DNA of 64,000 nt from Salinisphaera hydrothermalis. GTDB taxonomy: Bacteria > Pseudomonadota > Gammaproteobacteria > Nevskiales > Salinisphaeraceae. Positions 37,007 to 45,409 of this stretch are shown here, in pieces. Each line of letters opens with the position of its first letter. Position 1 is the stretch's first letter. The stretch lies in NCBI RefSeq assembly GCF_040361195.1, contig NZ_APNE01000007.1. One strand, given 5' to 3'. A model generated the notes under the pieces. The model was not told where the DNA came from. It saw nothing but the letters and a program-made list of their open reading frames with translations, and searched no databases. The translations under genes and the position numbers were made by a program.

Positions 37007-38241
37007 GTAAACGGCCCGAACAGAATCTCATCGTCGGTCTGGATATCGGGACCTCGAAGGTGGCGTGCATCGTCGCCGAGTCCAATGACGGCGAACTCGA
37101 GATCATCGGTCTGGGCAGCGCCCCTTCCAAGGGCATGAAGAAGGGGATGGTGGTCAATATCGAGTCGACCACCGACTCGATTCGGCGCGCGGTCGAGGAA
37201 GCCGAGCTGATGGCCGGTTGCCGTATCCAGTCGGTGCACTGCGGCATTTCCGGCGCGCACGTACGCTCGCTGAACTCGCACGGCATCGTGGCGGTACGCA
37301 ACAAGGAAGTCACCGAGTCCGACATCGAACGGGTGATCGACGCCGCCTGCGCGGTCGCGATCCCGGCCGATCAGAAGATTCTGCACGTGCTGCCGCAGGA
37401 ATTTGCGGTCGACGACAACGAAGGCATTCAGGAGCCCGTCGGCATGTCCGGCGTGCGGCTCGAGGCCAAGGTGCATATCGTCACCGGCGCGGTGACGTCG
37501 GCGCACAATATCCAGAAATGCGTGGCGCGCTGTGGGCTGGAAGTCTCCAAGCTGTCGCTCGAGCAGTTGGCGTCGTCGTATGCCGTGCTCACCGAAGACG
37601 AGAAGGATCTCGGTGTGGCGCTCGTGGATATCGGCGGCGGCACCTCGGACATCGCGGTATTCGTCAACGGTTCGATCCGTCATACGGCCGTTATCCCGAT
37701 CGCCGGCGATCAAGTCACCAACGACATCGCGGTCGCCCTGCGGACCCCGACCCAGCACGCCGAGCAGATCAAGATCCGTTACGGTTGCGCCCTGCCCGAA
37801 CTGATCACCGATGACGACGCCATCGAGGTGCCGAGCGTCGGCGAGCGCCCGCCGCGGCGGCTGTCGCGCTATACGTTGGCCGAGGTGATCAAGCCGCGCT
37901 ACGAAGAACTGTTCATGCTGATTCACAAGGAACTGGTACGGTCCGGTTTCGAAGATCTACTGGCCGGCGGGGTCGTGATTACCGGTGGTTCGTCCAAGAT
38001 GGAAGGGCTGACCGATCTGGCCGAAGAGGTCTTCCACATGTCGGTACGGCTGGGTACCCCGCAGAAAGTGCAGGGGCTGTCCGATGTCGTGCGTAATCCG
38101 ATTCATGCGACCGGGGTCGGGCTGCTCGAATTCGGCCATCGCACGCAATCCAAGAGCACCGGCATGTCGGTGCCGACACAGGACAATACGTTTGCCCAGG
38201 TCTGGGAACGCATGAAGGCCTGGTTCCAGGGCAATTTTTAG
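37003..38241 (+). CDS. ftsA: Cell division protein FtsA
   Basis: FtsA is the actin-like membrane anchor for FtsZ. It has 412 residues: N-terminal VGLDIGTSKVACIVAE phosphate loop, subdomain 1C, the DIGGGTSDIAVF loop, ITGGSSKMEGL, and a C-terminal amphipathic membrane-targeting helix (VWERMKAWFQGNF). It overlaps ftsQ by 4 bp; ftsZ follows after 89 bp. Confidence 0.96.
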   Translation: MSKRPEQNLIVGLDIGTSKVACIVAESNDGELEIIGLGSAPSKGMKKGMVVNIESTTDSIRRAVEEAELMAGCRIQSVHCGISGAHVRSLNSHGIVAVRNKEVTESDIERVIDAACAVAIPADQKILHVLPQEFAVDDNEGIQEPVGMSGVRLEAKVHIVTGAVTSAHNIQKCVARCGLEVSKLSLEQLASSYAVLTEDEKDLGVALVDIGGGTSDIAVFVNGSIRHTAVIPIAGDQVTNDIAVALRTPTQHAEQIKIRYGCALPELITDDDAIEVPSVGERPPRRLSRYTLAEVIKPRYEELFMLIHKELVRSGFEDLLAGGVVITGGSSKMEGLTDLAEEVFHMSVRLGTPQKVQGLSDVVRNPIHATGVGLLEFGHRTQSKSTGMSVPTQDNTFAQVWERMKAWFQGNF

Positions 38242-38330
38242 GACACACGATTCCGGGGCTATCCGTTCGGGGCGCGAGGGACGCAAACAGTTTTCCGCAA
38301 GGAAAAGCAGGGCAACGCAAGAGGTGCAAC

Positions 38331-39479
38331 ATGCCAGAAGTATTCGAGTTCGCGGATCAGACCAATACACAGGCCGTCATCAAAGTCATCGGCGTCGGCG
38401 GCGGTGGCGGCAACACGGTCAACCAGATGGTGGCCGGTGGCATCAAGGGCGTGGATTTCATCTGCGCCAACACCGACGCCCAGCACCTCGAGCGCTGTGA
38501 CGCCGATGTGCTGGTTCAGCTCGGCATGAACGTTACGCGTGGCCTGGGCGCAGGCGCCGACCCGGCGGTGGGTCGTCAGGCTGCCGAGGAAGATCGTGAT
38601 CGTATCCGCGAATCCATTGAAGGCGCGGATATGCTGTTCATCACCGCGGGCATGGGCGGCGGTACGGGCACTGGCGCGGCCCCGGTGGTTGCCGAGATCG
38701 CGCGCGAAATGGGCATTCTCACGCTGGCTGTGGTCACCAAGCCGTTTCCGTTCGAACGCGGCAAGCGTATGGAAGTCGCGCAGCAGGGCATCGACGAGTT
38801 GAGCGGCTTCGTCGATTCGCTGATTGTGATTCCCAACGAGAAGCTGCTCACCGCCCTGGGCAAGTCGATCACCCTCAAAAATGCGTTCCAGGCCGCCAAC
38901 AATGTGCTGCACAACGCCGTTCAGGGTATTTCGGACCTGATCACCCGTCCGGGCATGCTCAACGTGGACTTTGCCGACGTGCGTAAGGTCATGAGCGTGC
39001 AGGGCATGGCGATGATGGGCCGGGCCTCGGCCAAGGGCGAAGATCGGGCGCGTGAAGCCGCCGAAGCGGCGCTCGCCAGCCCGTTGCTCGACGATCTGTC
39101 GCTCCATGGCGCACAGGGTCTGCTGGTCAACGTGACCGGCGACGAGAACCTGGGCATCCACGAATTCCAGATCGTCAACGAAGTCGTGGCCGAGATGGGC
39201 GGCGACAATGCCGAAGTCATCATCGGCATGGCCGAAGATCCGGACGCTGGCGATGAGATCACGGTGACTGTGGTCGCCACCGGCCTGGGCCAGCAGCAGA
39301 TCGAACAGCGTGAAGCGCCGCAGGCGATCAAGCGCGATGCGGCCGGCCAGATGCGCTACGAAGATCTCGATCGTCCGACGGTGATCCGGCAGTCGCCGCG
39401 TCAGGGCAACCGAGAGAGCACCGCCGTCGACATGGATTACTTCGACGTGCCGGCGTTTCTCCGCAACCAGGCCGACTGA
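38331..39479 (+). CDS. ftsZ: Cell division GTPase FtsZ
   Basis: FtsZ polymerises into the Z ring. It has 382 residues, the tubulin signature GGGTGTG at 109-115, the GTPase domain, a T7 loop with NVDFADVRKVM, a short variable linker, and the conserved tail DVPAFLRNQAD that binds FtsA and ZipA. The 89-bp spacer after ftsA and the strong hairpin downstream suggest expression partly independent of its neighbours. Confidence 0.97.
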   Translation: MPEVFEFADQTNTQAVIKVIGVGGGGGNTVNQMVAGGIKGVDFICANTDAQHLERCDADVLVQLGMNVTRGLGAGADPAVGRQAAEEDRDRIRESIEGADMLFITAGMGGGTGTGAAPVVAEIAREMGILTLAVVTKPFPFERGKRMEVAQQGIDELSGFVDSLIVIPNEKLLTALGKSITLKNAFQAANNVLHNAVQGISDLITRPGMLNVDFADVRKVMSVQGMAMMGRASAKGEDRAREAAEAALASPLLDDLSLHGAQGLLVNVTGDENLGIHEFQIVNEVVAEMGGDNAEVIIGMAEDPDAGDEITVTVVATGLGQQQIEQREAPQAIKRDAAGQMRYEDLDRPTVIRQSPRQGNRESTAVDMDYFDVPAFLRNQAD

Positions 39480-39518
39480 CACACCTCCAGTCGGACTCTA
39501 TTGCGTTGCCAGGGGGAG

Positions 39519-39567
39519 AGCGCCGCCACCGAGTCACATCGGTGGCGGCGCTACCGAGTGTTATACT
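39519..39567 (+). promoter_or_regulatory. 14-bp perfect hairpin followed by a -10 element (ftsZ/lpxC gap)
   Basis: Arms 39519-39532 and 39539-39552 are fully complementary with a 6-nt loop, 40 bp after ftsZ. There is no T-run, so it is an imperfect terminator candidate. A TATACT (39562-39567) lies 10 bp further, and the -35 position would fall inside the right arm. The hairpin may therefore end ftsZ transcripts, act as an operator for lpxC, or both. Confidence 0.45.
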
Positions 39568-39632
39568 GGCCGGCTTTTCGAGAACGTGTAAGCAGAAACA
39601 GCCGGATTAAGTCCGAGTTAATGCACTGTTTC

Positions 39633-39656
39633 TATACTTGTTAGCACTATAACAAG
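39633..39656 (+). promoter_or_regulatory. Palindrome and second -10-like element in the lpxC leader
   Basis: CTTGTTA (39637-39643) and TAACAAG (39650-39656) form a 7-bp dyad with 6-bp centre, overlapping a TATACT at 39633-39638. It lies 68 bp before the lpxC ATG in an unusually AT-rich patch. It could be an operator over a promoter or an mRNA hairpin; no regulator is known to me for this motif. Confidence 0.35.
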
Positions 39657-39723
39657 TCATTATGACGGGCGGATGACAGACACGTCTGAGCAACCCGCCG
39701 TATAACCGCCAGGGAAAACGCCC

Positions 39724-40653
39724 ATGCTGCAGCAGCGTACGCTCAAAAACCCGATTCGCGCCACTGGCGTTGGGCTGCATACAGGCCAGAAGGTCTATAT
39801 GACAATGCGCCCGGCGGCGGTCGATCAGGGCATCGTGTTCCGGCGTGTCGATCTCAAGCCGGCAGTAGACATCAAGGCCGATGCCTTTGCCGTTGGCGAT
39901 ACCACGCTCGCTACCACGCTGGTCAATGATGACGGTGTTCGGGTCAAGACCGTCGAGCATCTACTATCAGCCATGGCGGGCCTCGGAATCGATAATGCCA
40001 TCGTCGAATTGTCAGCGGACGAATTGCCTATCATGGACGGCAGCGCCGGCCCGTTCGTATTCCTGATCCAATCGGCCGGTATTCAAGAGCTTAACGCACC
40101 TAAGCGTTTCATCCGCGTAAGGCGAGCGGTCGAAGTGACCGACGGCGACAAATGGGCGCGATTCGATCCCTTCGATGGGTTCAAAGTCAGCTTTGCGATC
40201 GACTTTGATCACCCGGCGTTCGCCGAGGAGATGCAGTCGGCCAGCGTCGATTTTTCGACGACATCGTTCGTGCGTGAAGTCAGCCGTGCGCGTACGTTCG
40301 GCTTTATGCGCGATATCGAATATCTGCGGTCGAACAATCTGGCGCGCGGCGGCTCGATGGACAACGCGGTGGTGCTCGATGATTATCGCGTGCTCAATGC
40401 GGATGGCCTGCGCTACGACAACGAGTTCGTGCGCCACAAGATCCTGGACGCCATCGGCGATCTTTATCTTCTGGGCAGTGGGCTGATCGGCAGCTATTCC
40501 GGCTACAAGTCGGGGCACGCGTTGAACAACAAGCTGGTGCGTGCCCTGTTGGCGCAGGATCGCGCGTGGGAGGCAGTCTCCTACCGGGACGACGAAGCGT
40601 TGCCCATTTCTTATATCAACGCGCGGCCGGTGGCCGCTGCAGCGGCTGCCTGA
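39724..40653 (+). CDS. lpxC: UDP-3-O-acyl-GlcNAc deacetylase LpxC
   Basis: LpxC is the committed, zinc-dependent step of lipid A synthesis. It has 309 residues. Zinc ligands H79, H238 and D242 and the catalytic-loop H265 in SGHALNN are all present at the E. coli positions. The C-terminus ends in six alanines (PVAAAAAA), a nonpolar tail that could serve as a protease (FtsH) signal as the C-terminus does in E. coli; that is inference. A factor-independent terminator follows. Confidence 0.96.
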   Translation: MLQQRTLKNPIRATGVGLHTGQKVYMTMRPAAVDQGIVFRRVDLKPAVDIKADAFAVGDTTLATTLVNDDGVRVKTVEHLLSAMAGLGIDNAIVELSADELPIMDGSAGPFVFLIQSAGIQELNAPKRFIRVRRAVEVTDGDKWARFDPFDGFKVSFAIDFDHPAFAEEMQSASVDFSTTSFVREVSRARTFGFMRDIEYLRSNNLARGGSMDNAVVLDDYRVLNADGLRYDNEFVRHKILDAIGDLYLLGSGLIGSYSGYKSGHALNNKLVRALLAQDRAWEAVSYRDDEALPISYINARPVAAAAAA

Positions 40654-40677
40654 TCGCGGTCTGCGACGCGCTGAAAG

Positions 40678-40702
40678 AGCCGGCCTTGCGCCGGCTTTTT
40701 TG
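40678..40702 (+). terminator. Rho-independent terminator of lpxC
   Basis: AGCCGGC (40678-40684) and GCCGGCT (40690-40696) form a 7-bp stem with a 5-nt loop, followed by five further T residues. It closes the dcw-lpxC block 25 bp after the lpxC stop. Confidence 0.88.
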
Positions 40703-40879
40703 TTCTACGCTGAGGGCGAGCCGGGAATGGCCTTCACCGAGCGGCCGGCGCGCGTTCGTGAACGCTCGATCGCCAACGCGCCGTCACGGGGCGACTGCCC
40801 CGTCTTCGGATCCCGTCCCAATTCGGGAACGTCGTGTCTGTATCCCGGCTTCGCTTCGCGACGCGAGATGGGCTCCGGG

Positions 40880-41830
40880 CTAACGCAATACGCCATCGCG
40901 ATATAAGCGCCACAAGACCGGCCAAGCATAGATCAGCGGATGGCGGCGCAGCCGGGGGGTGACTTCAATGGCCACGCCGGTATGGCGTTCCAGTTTCCAG
41001 GCGGCGTAATCGATGGCGTTGTCGAAGGTAAAGCAGGCTTTCGCCAGGCGTAGAACCGACACCGCATGGCCTGCCGGAGCGCGCAAGCGCCAGGCGCGCA
41101 GCGCGCGCTGACGTTGCGCTGTGTCGGGAAACCAAGCCATCCGCCCATCGCTGTGTTGTTCTGTGGCGAATGTCAGGTACGGTCGCGCGGCATGTAGGCG
41201 CCGCGCATATTCCGGCCGATCGTGTTCGGCGATGCTCAGACCGCGCTCGCCGCTTTCAGTACGCAATTCGCCGCCATAGCTGAGCGTCAGCGCGGCGCCG
41301 AACGCTTCAGCCGGAAGCATGGGCGATTCAATAGCCGGCAGGCTCTGGTTGAGCAAGGTGATTACGGCCTGGCCGCAACAGGCCCGCACGGTGTCACGGA
41401 TGTGCTGATTGGCGGCGTAAACAATGGCCACGGGCTGCGCGAATCGGCCCCAAAGACTCGATAGGCGCCCATGAGCCACCCCGCGCTGCAGATCGTCGAG
41501 CGTGATCACGGCGTACTTGCAGCGCAGCGTCACCGTGTCGGTCGCGCATTCCAGATAATAGACGTTGGGCGGCAGCAATCGGTTCGCAGCGGCCGCCACT
41601 GTGCTGGCATGTGCGGCCTGATAGCGATCAACGATGACATAGAAATCGACCAGCCCGGCTGTGGGGTCGCCGCTGCGTAGGCAAGAGCCGTAATAGACGA
41701 TAGCGCGCACGGCGTGCCGATGCCGGCGTCGAACGGCCTCGATCAACGGCGCCAGCGCCGCAGCCTGATCTGTATCGCAGGGGCCGGCAATGGCCTGTCG
41801 CGCGGCTGGATCGTCGTGTACGTGCTGCAT
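40880..41830 (-). CDS. Tam41-like nucleotidyltransferase (putative lipid cytidylyltransferase)
   Basis: The 316-residue protein resembles Tam41-type CDP-diacylglycerol synthases. It has YYGSCLRSG near 46-54, then VDFYVIVD at 61-68 (the Y-G-S ... D-F-x-x-V-x-D pattern). PNVYYLEC follows, then KYAVITLDDL and GRLSSLWGRFAQPV. Tam41 makes CDP-DAG from phosphatidic acid and CTP. Here the gene ends an operon whose previous gene is a lipid kinase in a ceramide cluster, so a CDP-ceramide-forming role is possible (inference). The ATG at 41830 is chosen; a TTG at 41836 is an alternative. The DxD-like motif is altered (D62-F-Y), so activity needs proof. Confidence 0.62.
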   Translation of the reverse strand: MQHVHDDPAARQAIAGPCDTDQAAALAPLIEAVRRRHRHAVRAIVYYGSCLRSGDPTAGLVDFYVIVDRYQAAHASTVAAAANRLLPPNVYYLECATDTVTLRCKYAVITLDDLQRGVAHGRLSSLWGRFAQPVAIVYAANQHIRDTVRACCGQAVITLLNQSLPAIESPMLPAEAFGAALTLSYGGELRTESGERGLSIAEHDRPEYARRLHAARPYLTFATEQHSDGRMAWFPDTAQRQRALRAWRLRAPAGHAVSVLRLAKACFTFDNAIDYAAWKLERHTGVAIEVTPRLRRHPLIYAWPVLWRLYRDGVLR

Positions 41831-41837
41831 ACGCAAT

Positions 41838-42842
41838 CTACAGGCTCAGAAAAGGAACATGTCCCGCGACCGACAAGCGGACCGGCCCGTCGCCCGGGCG
41901 GCTGCGATGAAACTCGCCGTCGACGATAAATCCATCATCGAATTCGAGTTGCAGTTCATGGCTGTTATGGCTCACGTAGCCGGCGGATTCCATGGCGTCG
42001 GGCCGGCGCCGCGACCAACCGCGGGCCACGAACGGCAGACGTAACAGGAACCGCGAGGCGGTCTGGCTGATGGTAGTCCAGGCCAGGGGGGCGTCCTCGG
42101 TACCCCAGAAGGGATGAAAGCTCAGCACGAGCCGGTTGAGTGTCGATGCCACCATCAGCAGTGCCTCGTCGTCCACGACATGGCCGGCGTCGTCGGTCAG
42201 CCGGATTTTGGTCGGCGCGAAATGGCGTTGATCCTGCAGGGCGACCGATTTGAGAAAGCGCAGAAAAGCCAGACCTGGGCCGGCCTCGCCGCGCAGTCCC
42301 TTGCTGTGCAGATTTTCCTGCGTGTATTGAACAGCGTGGTGAACAGCGCCGACGCCAAAGAACATGCCGCAGATCGGCGCTTGGCTGTCCGAGGCCTGGA
42401 TACGCAGGACCGGGTGGTCGGCTACCGTGGCCTGAGCGACCATGCCGCCGGCCGCGGCCCAGTCGATCAGCGGCTGCCAGCCGCGGCGTCGCACATCAAT
42501 AAAGCCCACATCGCGCGCGGTCATGTTGGTGCTGCCGGTCGGTACGAGGGCCAACGTGGGCAGCGTCTCGAAAAGCCCGCCAAGCAATACATGGCTCAGG
42601 ACGCACTGCACGGTGCCGTCACCGCCGGCCACGGCCAGGGTGTCGACCCCGAGCGCGGCGAGTTCGGTGACCGCGCGCTCGATCTCTTCCGGCCGTTTGG
42701 CCTCGATCGCGGGCACATCGGTGGGCACGGGATGTCGTCCCCAGCGACGTCGATGACGACCACTTTGGGAATTGTAAATAATGCCCAGTTGCCGCGGCGC
42801 GCGCTGCGGGCATGACGCGGACGAGCGTTCGGGGTCGGCCAT
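41838..42842 (-). CDS. Diacylglycerol-kinase-family lipid kinase, probable ceramide kinase
   Basis: This 334-residue protein has the DAGK catalytic fold: IIYNSQSGRH near 21-30, nucleotide loop GGDGTVQ at 73-79, and VPTGSTNMTARD. In Caulobacter a kinase of this family (CpgB) phosphorylates ceramide for ceramide phosphoglycerate. The ceramide genes alongside suggest the same substrate here. A sphingoid-base or diacylglycerol substrate cannot be excluded. It lies 7 bp before the Tam41-like gene and 77 bp after the MobA-like gene. Confidence 0.8.
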   Translation of the reverse strand: MADPERSSASCPQRAPRQLGIIYNSQSGRHRRRWGRHPVPTDVPAIEAKRPEEIERAVTELAALGVDTLAVAGGDGTVQCVLSHVLLGGLFETLPTLALVPTGSTNMTARDVGFIDVRRRGWQPLIDWAAAGGMVAQATVADHPVLRIQASDSQAPICGMFFGVGAVHHAVQYTQENLHSKGLRGEAGPGLAFLRFLKSVALQDQRHFAPTKIRLTDDAGHVVDDEALLMVASTLNRLVLSFHPFWGTEDAPLAWTTISQTASRFLLRLPFVARGWSRRRPDAMESAGYVSHNSHELQLEFDDGFIVDGEFHRSRPGDGPVRLSVAGHVPFLSL

Positions 42843-42919
42843 CGGCAGATCGGCAGTCGGTAAAAACGCCTAGTCTATCGCAGTTGCCACCCCGGGCCGG
42901 GTGCTTAGACCATCCGATA

Positions 42920-43726
42920 TCAACGGCCGTCGCGCAGAATCGCCTCGACCTGGCGCAGATCCGCCACGGAATCGACGTCAATGGCAGCGTTGGGCTCGTC
43001 GAGCAGCACGGGTCCGGCGCGCAAATCATGGCGTTTGGATAGCCCGGCGAAGGCAGCCTCGAGCGGTAGTGCGCGCAGGGCGTAGCGCGCGAGCGCGGTC
43101 CAGCCCAGCATGCCCGCAACGATGCGCGCGGGATGCTTGCGCTCGTTCTCTACTCGCCGCCAGCGCTCGACCAGCGTTCGACCGGCTGGCTGATACAGTG
43201 CGAACAGGTTGCAGCCGCAGAAGGCGCGCGCGCCGAGGCGCGTGGTGGTGCGCCGGCTATCCGGGTATGCCGAATGCACCCGGGCGTAATCAATCAGACC
43301 GACCCCGAGATCGAGCCCCGCTCCGGACCGGCACATGGTAGCCACCATGCGCGGCGTCAGCAGAGCATGATCGGCGGTGGTGATCAGAACCGGCCGGCCG
43401 GGCTCGACAGTATCGAGTGCGGCGAGTGCGCTGGCCACCGGGGAGGCGCCGGGTTCGATCCACCGTGCGCCCGCCGCCTCGATTAACGCGCCGAGTGCCG
43501 GGTTGGCCGCGACGATATCGGCGCCCGGGCCGACGACGCGGCATTCAGTGATCTCGTCGCAGACGGCAAGTGTGTCTAGAACCCGACCCAGCAGCGGTCG
43601 GCCGGCAACGTCGACCATGGCCTTGCAGCGCGCCCCGGCTGCGCGCGCGACCGGGTCGTTCGGGCCGCGATCGCCGGCCAGGACGACCGCGACCCAGTTG
43701 CGATCCGAGGCGGCGGTCGATGTCAC
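42920..43726 (-). CDS. MobA-like NTP transferase in the ceramide locus
   Basis: The 268-residue protein is a GT-A fold nucleotidyltransferase: WVAVVLAGDRG near 11-21 (LAG-x-x-G type loop), CKAMVDVAGRPLLGRVL (Lys35 in the K-P/A-x-x-x-x-x-G-R-P-L pattern), and ITTADHALLT as the metal site. The family includes MobA and sugar-phosphate nucleotidyltransferases. The context argues against molybdenum cofactor synthesis and for making an activated headgroup, for example a CDP- or other NDP-alcohol. The start overlaps the upstream GNAT gene by 4 bp. The exact substrate is unknown. Confidence 0.7.
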   Translation of the reverse strand: MTSTAASDRNWVAVVLAGDRGPNDPVARAAGARCKAMVDVAGRPLLGRVLDTLAVCDEITECRVVGPGADIVAANPALGALIEAAGARWIEPGASPVASALAALDTVEPGRPVLITTADHALLTPRMVATMCRSGAGLDLGVGLIDYARVHSAYPDSRRTTTRLGARAFCGCNLFALYQPAGRTLVERWRRVENERKHPARIVAGMLGWTALARYALRALPLEAAFAGLSKRHDLRAGPVLLDEPNAAIDVDSVADLRQVEAILRDGR

Positions 43727-44874
43727 AGGGGCTTCCGATAAATCCGGTATGTTTTGTAAGCGGAGGCGCCCAGCCGCTCGATGATGTCGCGCATGCCCTT
43801 GTTACCCTCCAGAATCCAGGACAGTTCGCACCCGGTCGCCCCGTGCTTGCGTAGGCTGGTCTGCATCGCCGCGATAACGCCGAAGGCCAGGGCCGCGCCG
43901 AGCGGGCCGTCTTGGTAAGCCTGGCGGACGCCCATCAGCGGCACGCGCGAGGTCTCGGGGAAACGAACCTTGAGGCGCCACAGCAGTTTCGCGATGCCGA
44001 CCGGCGACAAACGCCCGTCAAGATCGCGCGCGGCTTCGTTGAGGTTGGGCAGGCCGACGATGAAAGCGGCCGGCCGGCCTTCGACTTCGGCGATCTGAAC
44101 CAGGTCGTCGGCGATCAGGAGTTTGAGCGTATTGCCCATGTCTCGGAATTCGGCCTCGGTAAACGGGACGAAGCCCCAGTTGTTTGCCCAGGCGTCGTTA
44201 AAGATATCGCGCAGCGTGTCGAGCTCTTCGGTATAGCGCGATCGGTCGATCGGCCGAATCCGCATACGCGATTCGTAGCGCGTTAGCAGACGCTGCATCG
44301 CCTTCGGGTGTTCGAAGGCGAGATCGATCCAATAGGCCAGCATGTCGACGGCCTTGCTGTAGCCCTCGGCCTCTACGTGAGCGGCATAATAATCGCGCCC
44401 GTGGCCCATCATCATCATGGGTGGGGTATCGAAGCCGTCCACCAGCAGTCCGCATTCATCGTTGATGGTGAGGTTGAACGGACCATGTATGGCATCCATC
44501 CCGCGTTCGGCGAGCCAGGCCTCCGCGGTGGCCAGCAGTCCGGAGAACACGCGCGCATCGTCGATGGCTTCGAGCATGCCGAAATAACCGACGCGGTCAC
44601 CGTGTTCGCGTTCGCGCAGCGTGTCGATCTGCGCGGTGATCCGCCCCGCCGCGCGGCCGTCGACCCAGGCGATCCAGCCCTGCCACTCTAGGTGCTCGAA
44701 GGCGGGATTATGCTTTTCCGACAGATGCATGCGTCGTTCGGCGTGCAGCGGCGCGCGCCACTCTTTGCGCCCAACATAGATCTCATGCGGTAAACTAATG
44801 AATCGCTTGAGATCGCGAGTCGTCTTGACGGGCGTGATTTCGATGGAAGAGGAGGCTGCTGCGGTCGTGGCCAT
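43723..44874 (-). CDS. GNAT-fold protein, probable bacterial ceramide synthase (bCerS-like)
   Basis: The ATG at 44874 gives 383 residues; the longer frame to 44934 adds 20 unlikely ones. The family is long GNAT-like acyltransferases with ISLPHEIYVGRKEWRAPL, GPFNLTINDECGLLVDGFD, and C-terminal GVIAAMQTSLRKHGATGCELSWILEGN. In Caulobacter the ceramide synthase is a protein of this kind, unrelated to eukaryotic CerS, and it N-acylates the sphingoid base with an acyl-CoA. Position, divergent from acyl ligase-cerR-acp-spt, supports this. It heads the minus-strand arm. Confidence 0.78.
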   Translation of the reverse strand: MATTAAASSSIEITPVKTTRDLKRFISLPHEIYVGRKEWRAPLHAERRMHLSEKHNPAFEHLEWQGWIAWVDGRAAGRITAQIDTLREREHGDRVGYFGMLEAIDDARVFSGLLATAEAWLAERGMDAIHGPFNLTINDECGLLVDGFDTPPMMMMGHGRDYYAAHVEAEGYSKAVDMLAYWIDLAFEHPKAMQRLLTRYESRMRIRPIDRSRYTEELDTLRDIFNDAWANNWGFVPFTEAEFRDMGNTLKLLIADDLVQIAEVEGRPAAFIVGLPNLNEAARDLDGRLSPVGIAKLLWRLKVRFPETSRVPLMGVRQAYQDGPLGAALAFGVIAAMQTSLRKHGATGCELSWILEGNKGMRDIIERLGASAYKTYRIYRKPL

Positions 44875-45409
44875 AGAGTTGTCCCGGTCGGTCTCGGGCG
44901 GGCAATATACGCCACCTACGGTCGGGGCGACCAATACAGTGCGGATGAGCCGGGCTTGGTAACGGCTTTCGCATGCTTTCTTATCCCGATCTTAACGAAA
45001 CATACACGCGCGCTCTGGCAGTATCCGCGCGCGGTCGAGGGGAGTCGGCCGAGTCGCCGGCGTTTCGTCAACACGCGACACCCTCGAATTTCACCTGCCA
45101 ATAAGCGAGTTGCTGCTTTTGCTTAGTGCAAAAGCGGCCAGTTTGCAGTAGGATTTCAGGATTGATGGCACGTGCAACAATGATCGACCGGGGGCCGGAC
45201 TGTTCAGGCGAGATGCGGATTCGGTCCTCGATAATTAATGAGTCGGTTGGAATGTCTGTCGGCCGAGCTTTGGGCTCGTCGAGCCACGTTGCCGGGCGAC
45301 CCGTAGCGGCGATAACGCCTGCAACGGTCGGCCCGTCTCACGCTTGCGATACGACAACGCCACTGACGTTTGTGGTTGCCCCGCGTTCGTTCAGAAAACA
45401 GGTAAATCG
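44875..45409. promoter_or_regulatory. 535-bp divergent control region of the ceramide locus
   Basis: No convincing gene; a 95-residue frame (45126-45413) has no family features. An 8-bp dyad, GCTTTTGC (45115-45122) and GCAAAAGC (45128-45135), lies mid-gap and could be an operator. On the minus strand TATATT (44909-44904) with TTGGTC (44934-44929, 19-bp spacing) is a weak promoter for the GNAT gene. AT-rich ATAATTAATG near 45230 may belong to a plus-strand promoter. The length is unusual for this compact chromosome and suggests regulated expression. Confidence 0.4.

Noticed and set aside
40786..40803. 7-bp hairpin ACGGGGC/GCCCCGT between lpxC and the convergent operon
   Set aside because: No T-run on either strand and short; may be chance in GC-rich DNA, though a terminator for the minus-strand operon is not excluded.
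42920..43726. MobA (molybdenum cofactor guanylyltransferase)
   Set aside because: Only the fold-level motif agrees; no molybdenum genes nearby and the operon is lipid-related.
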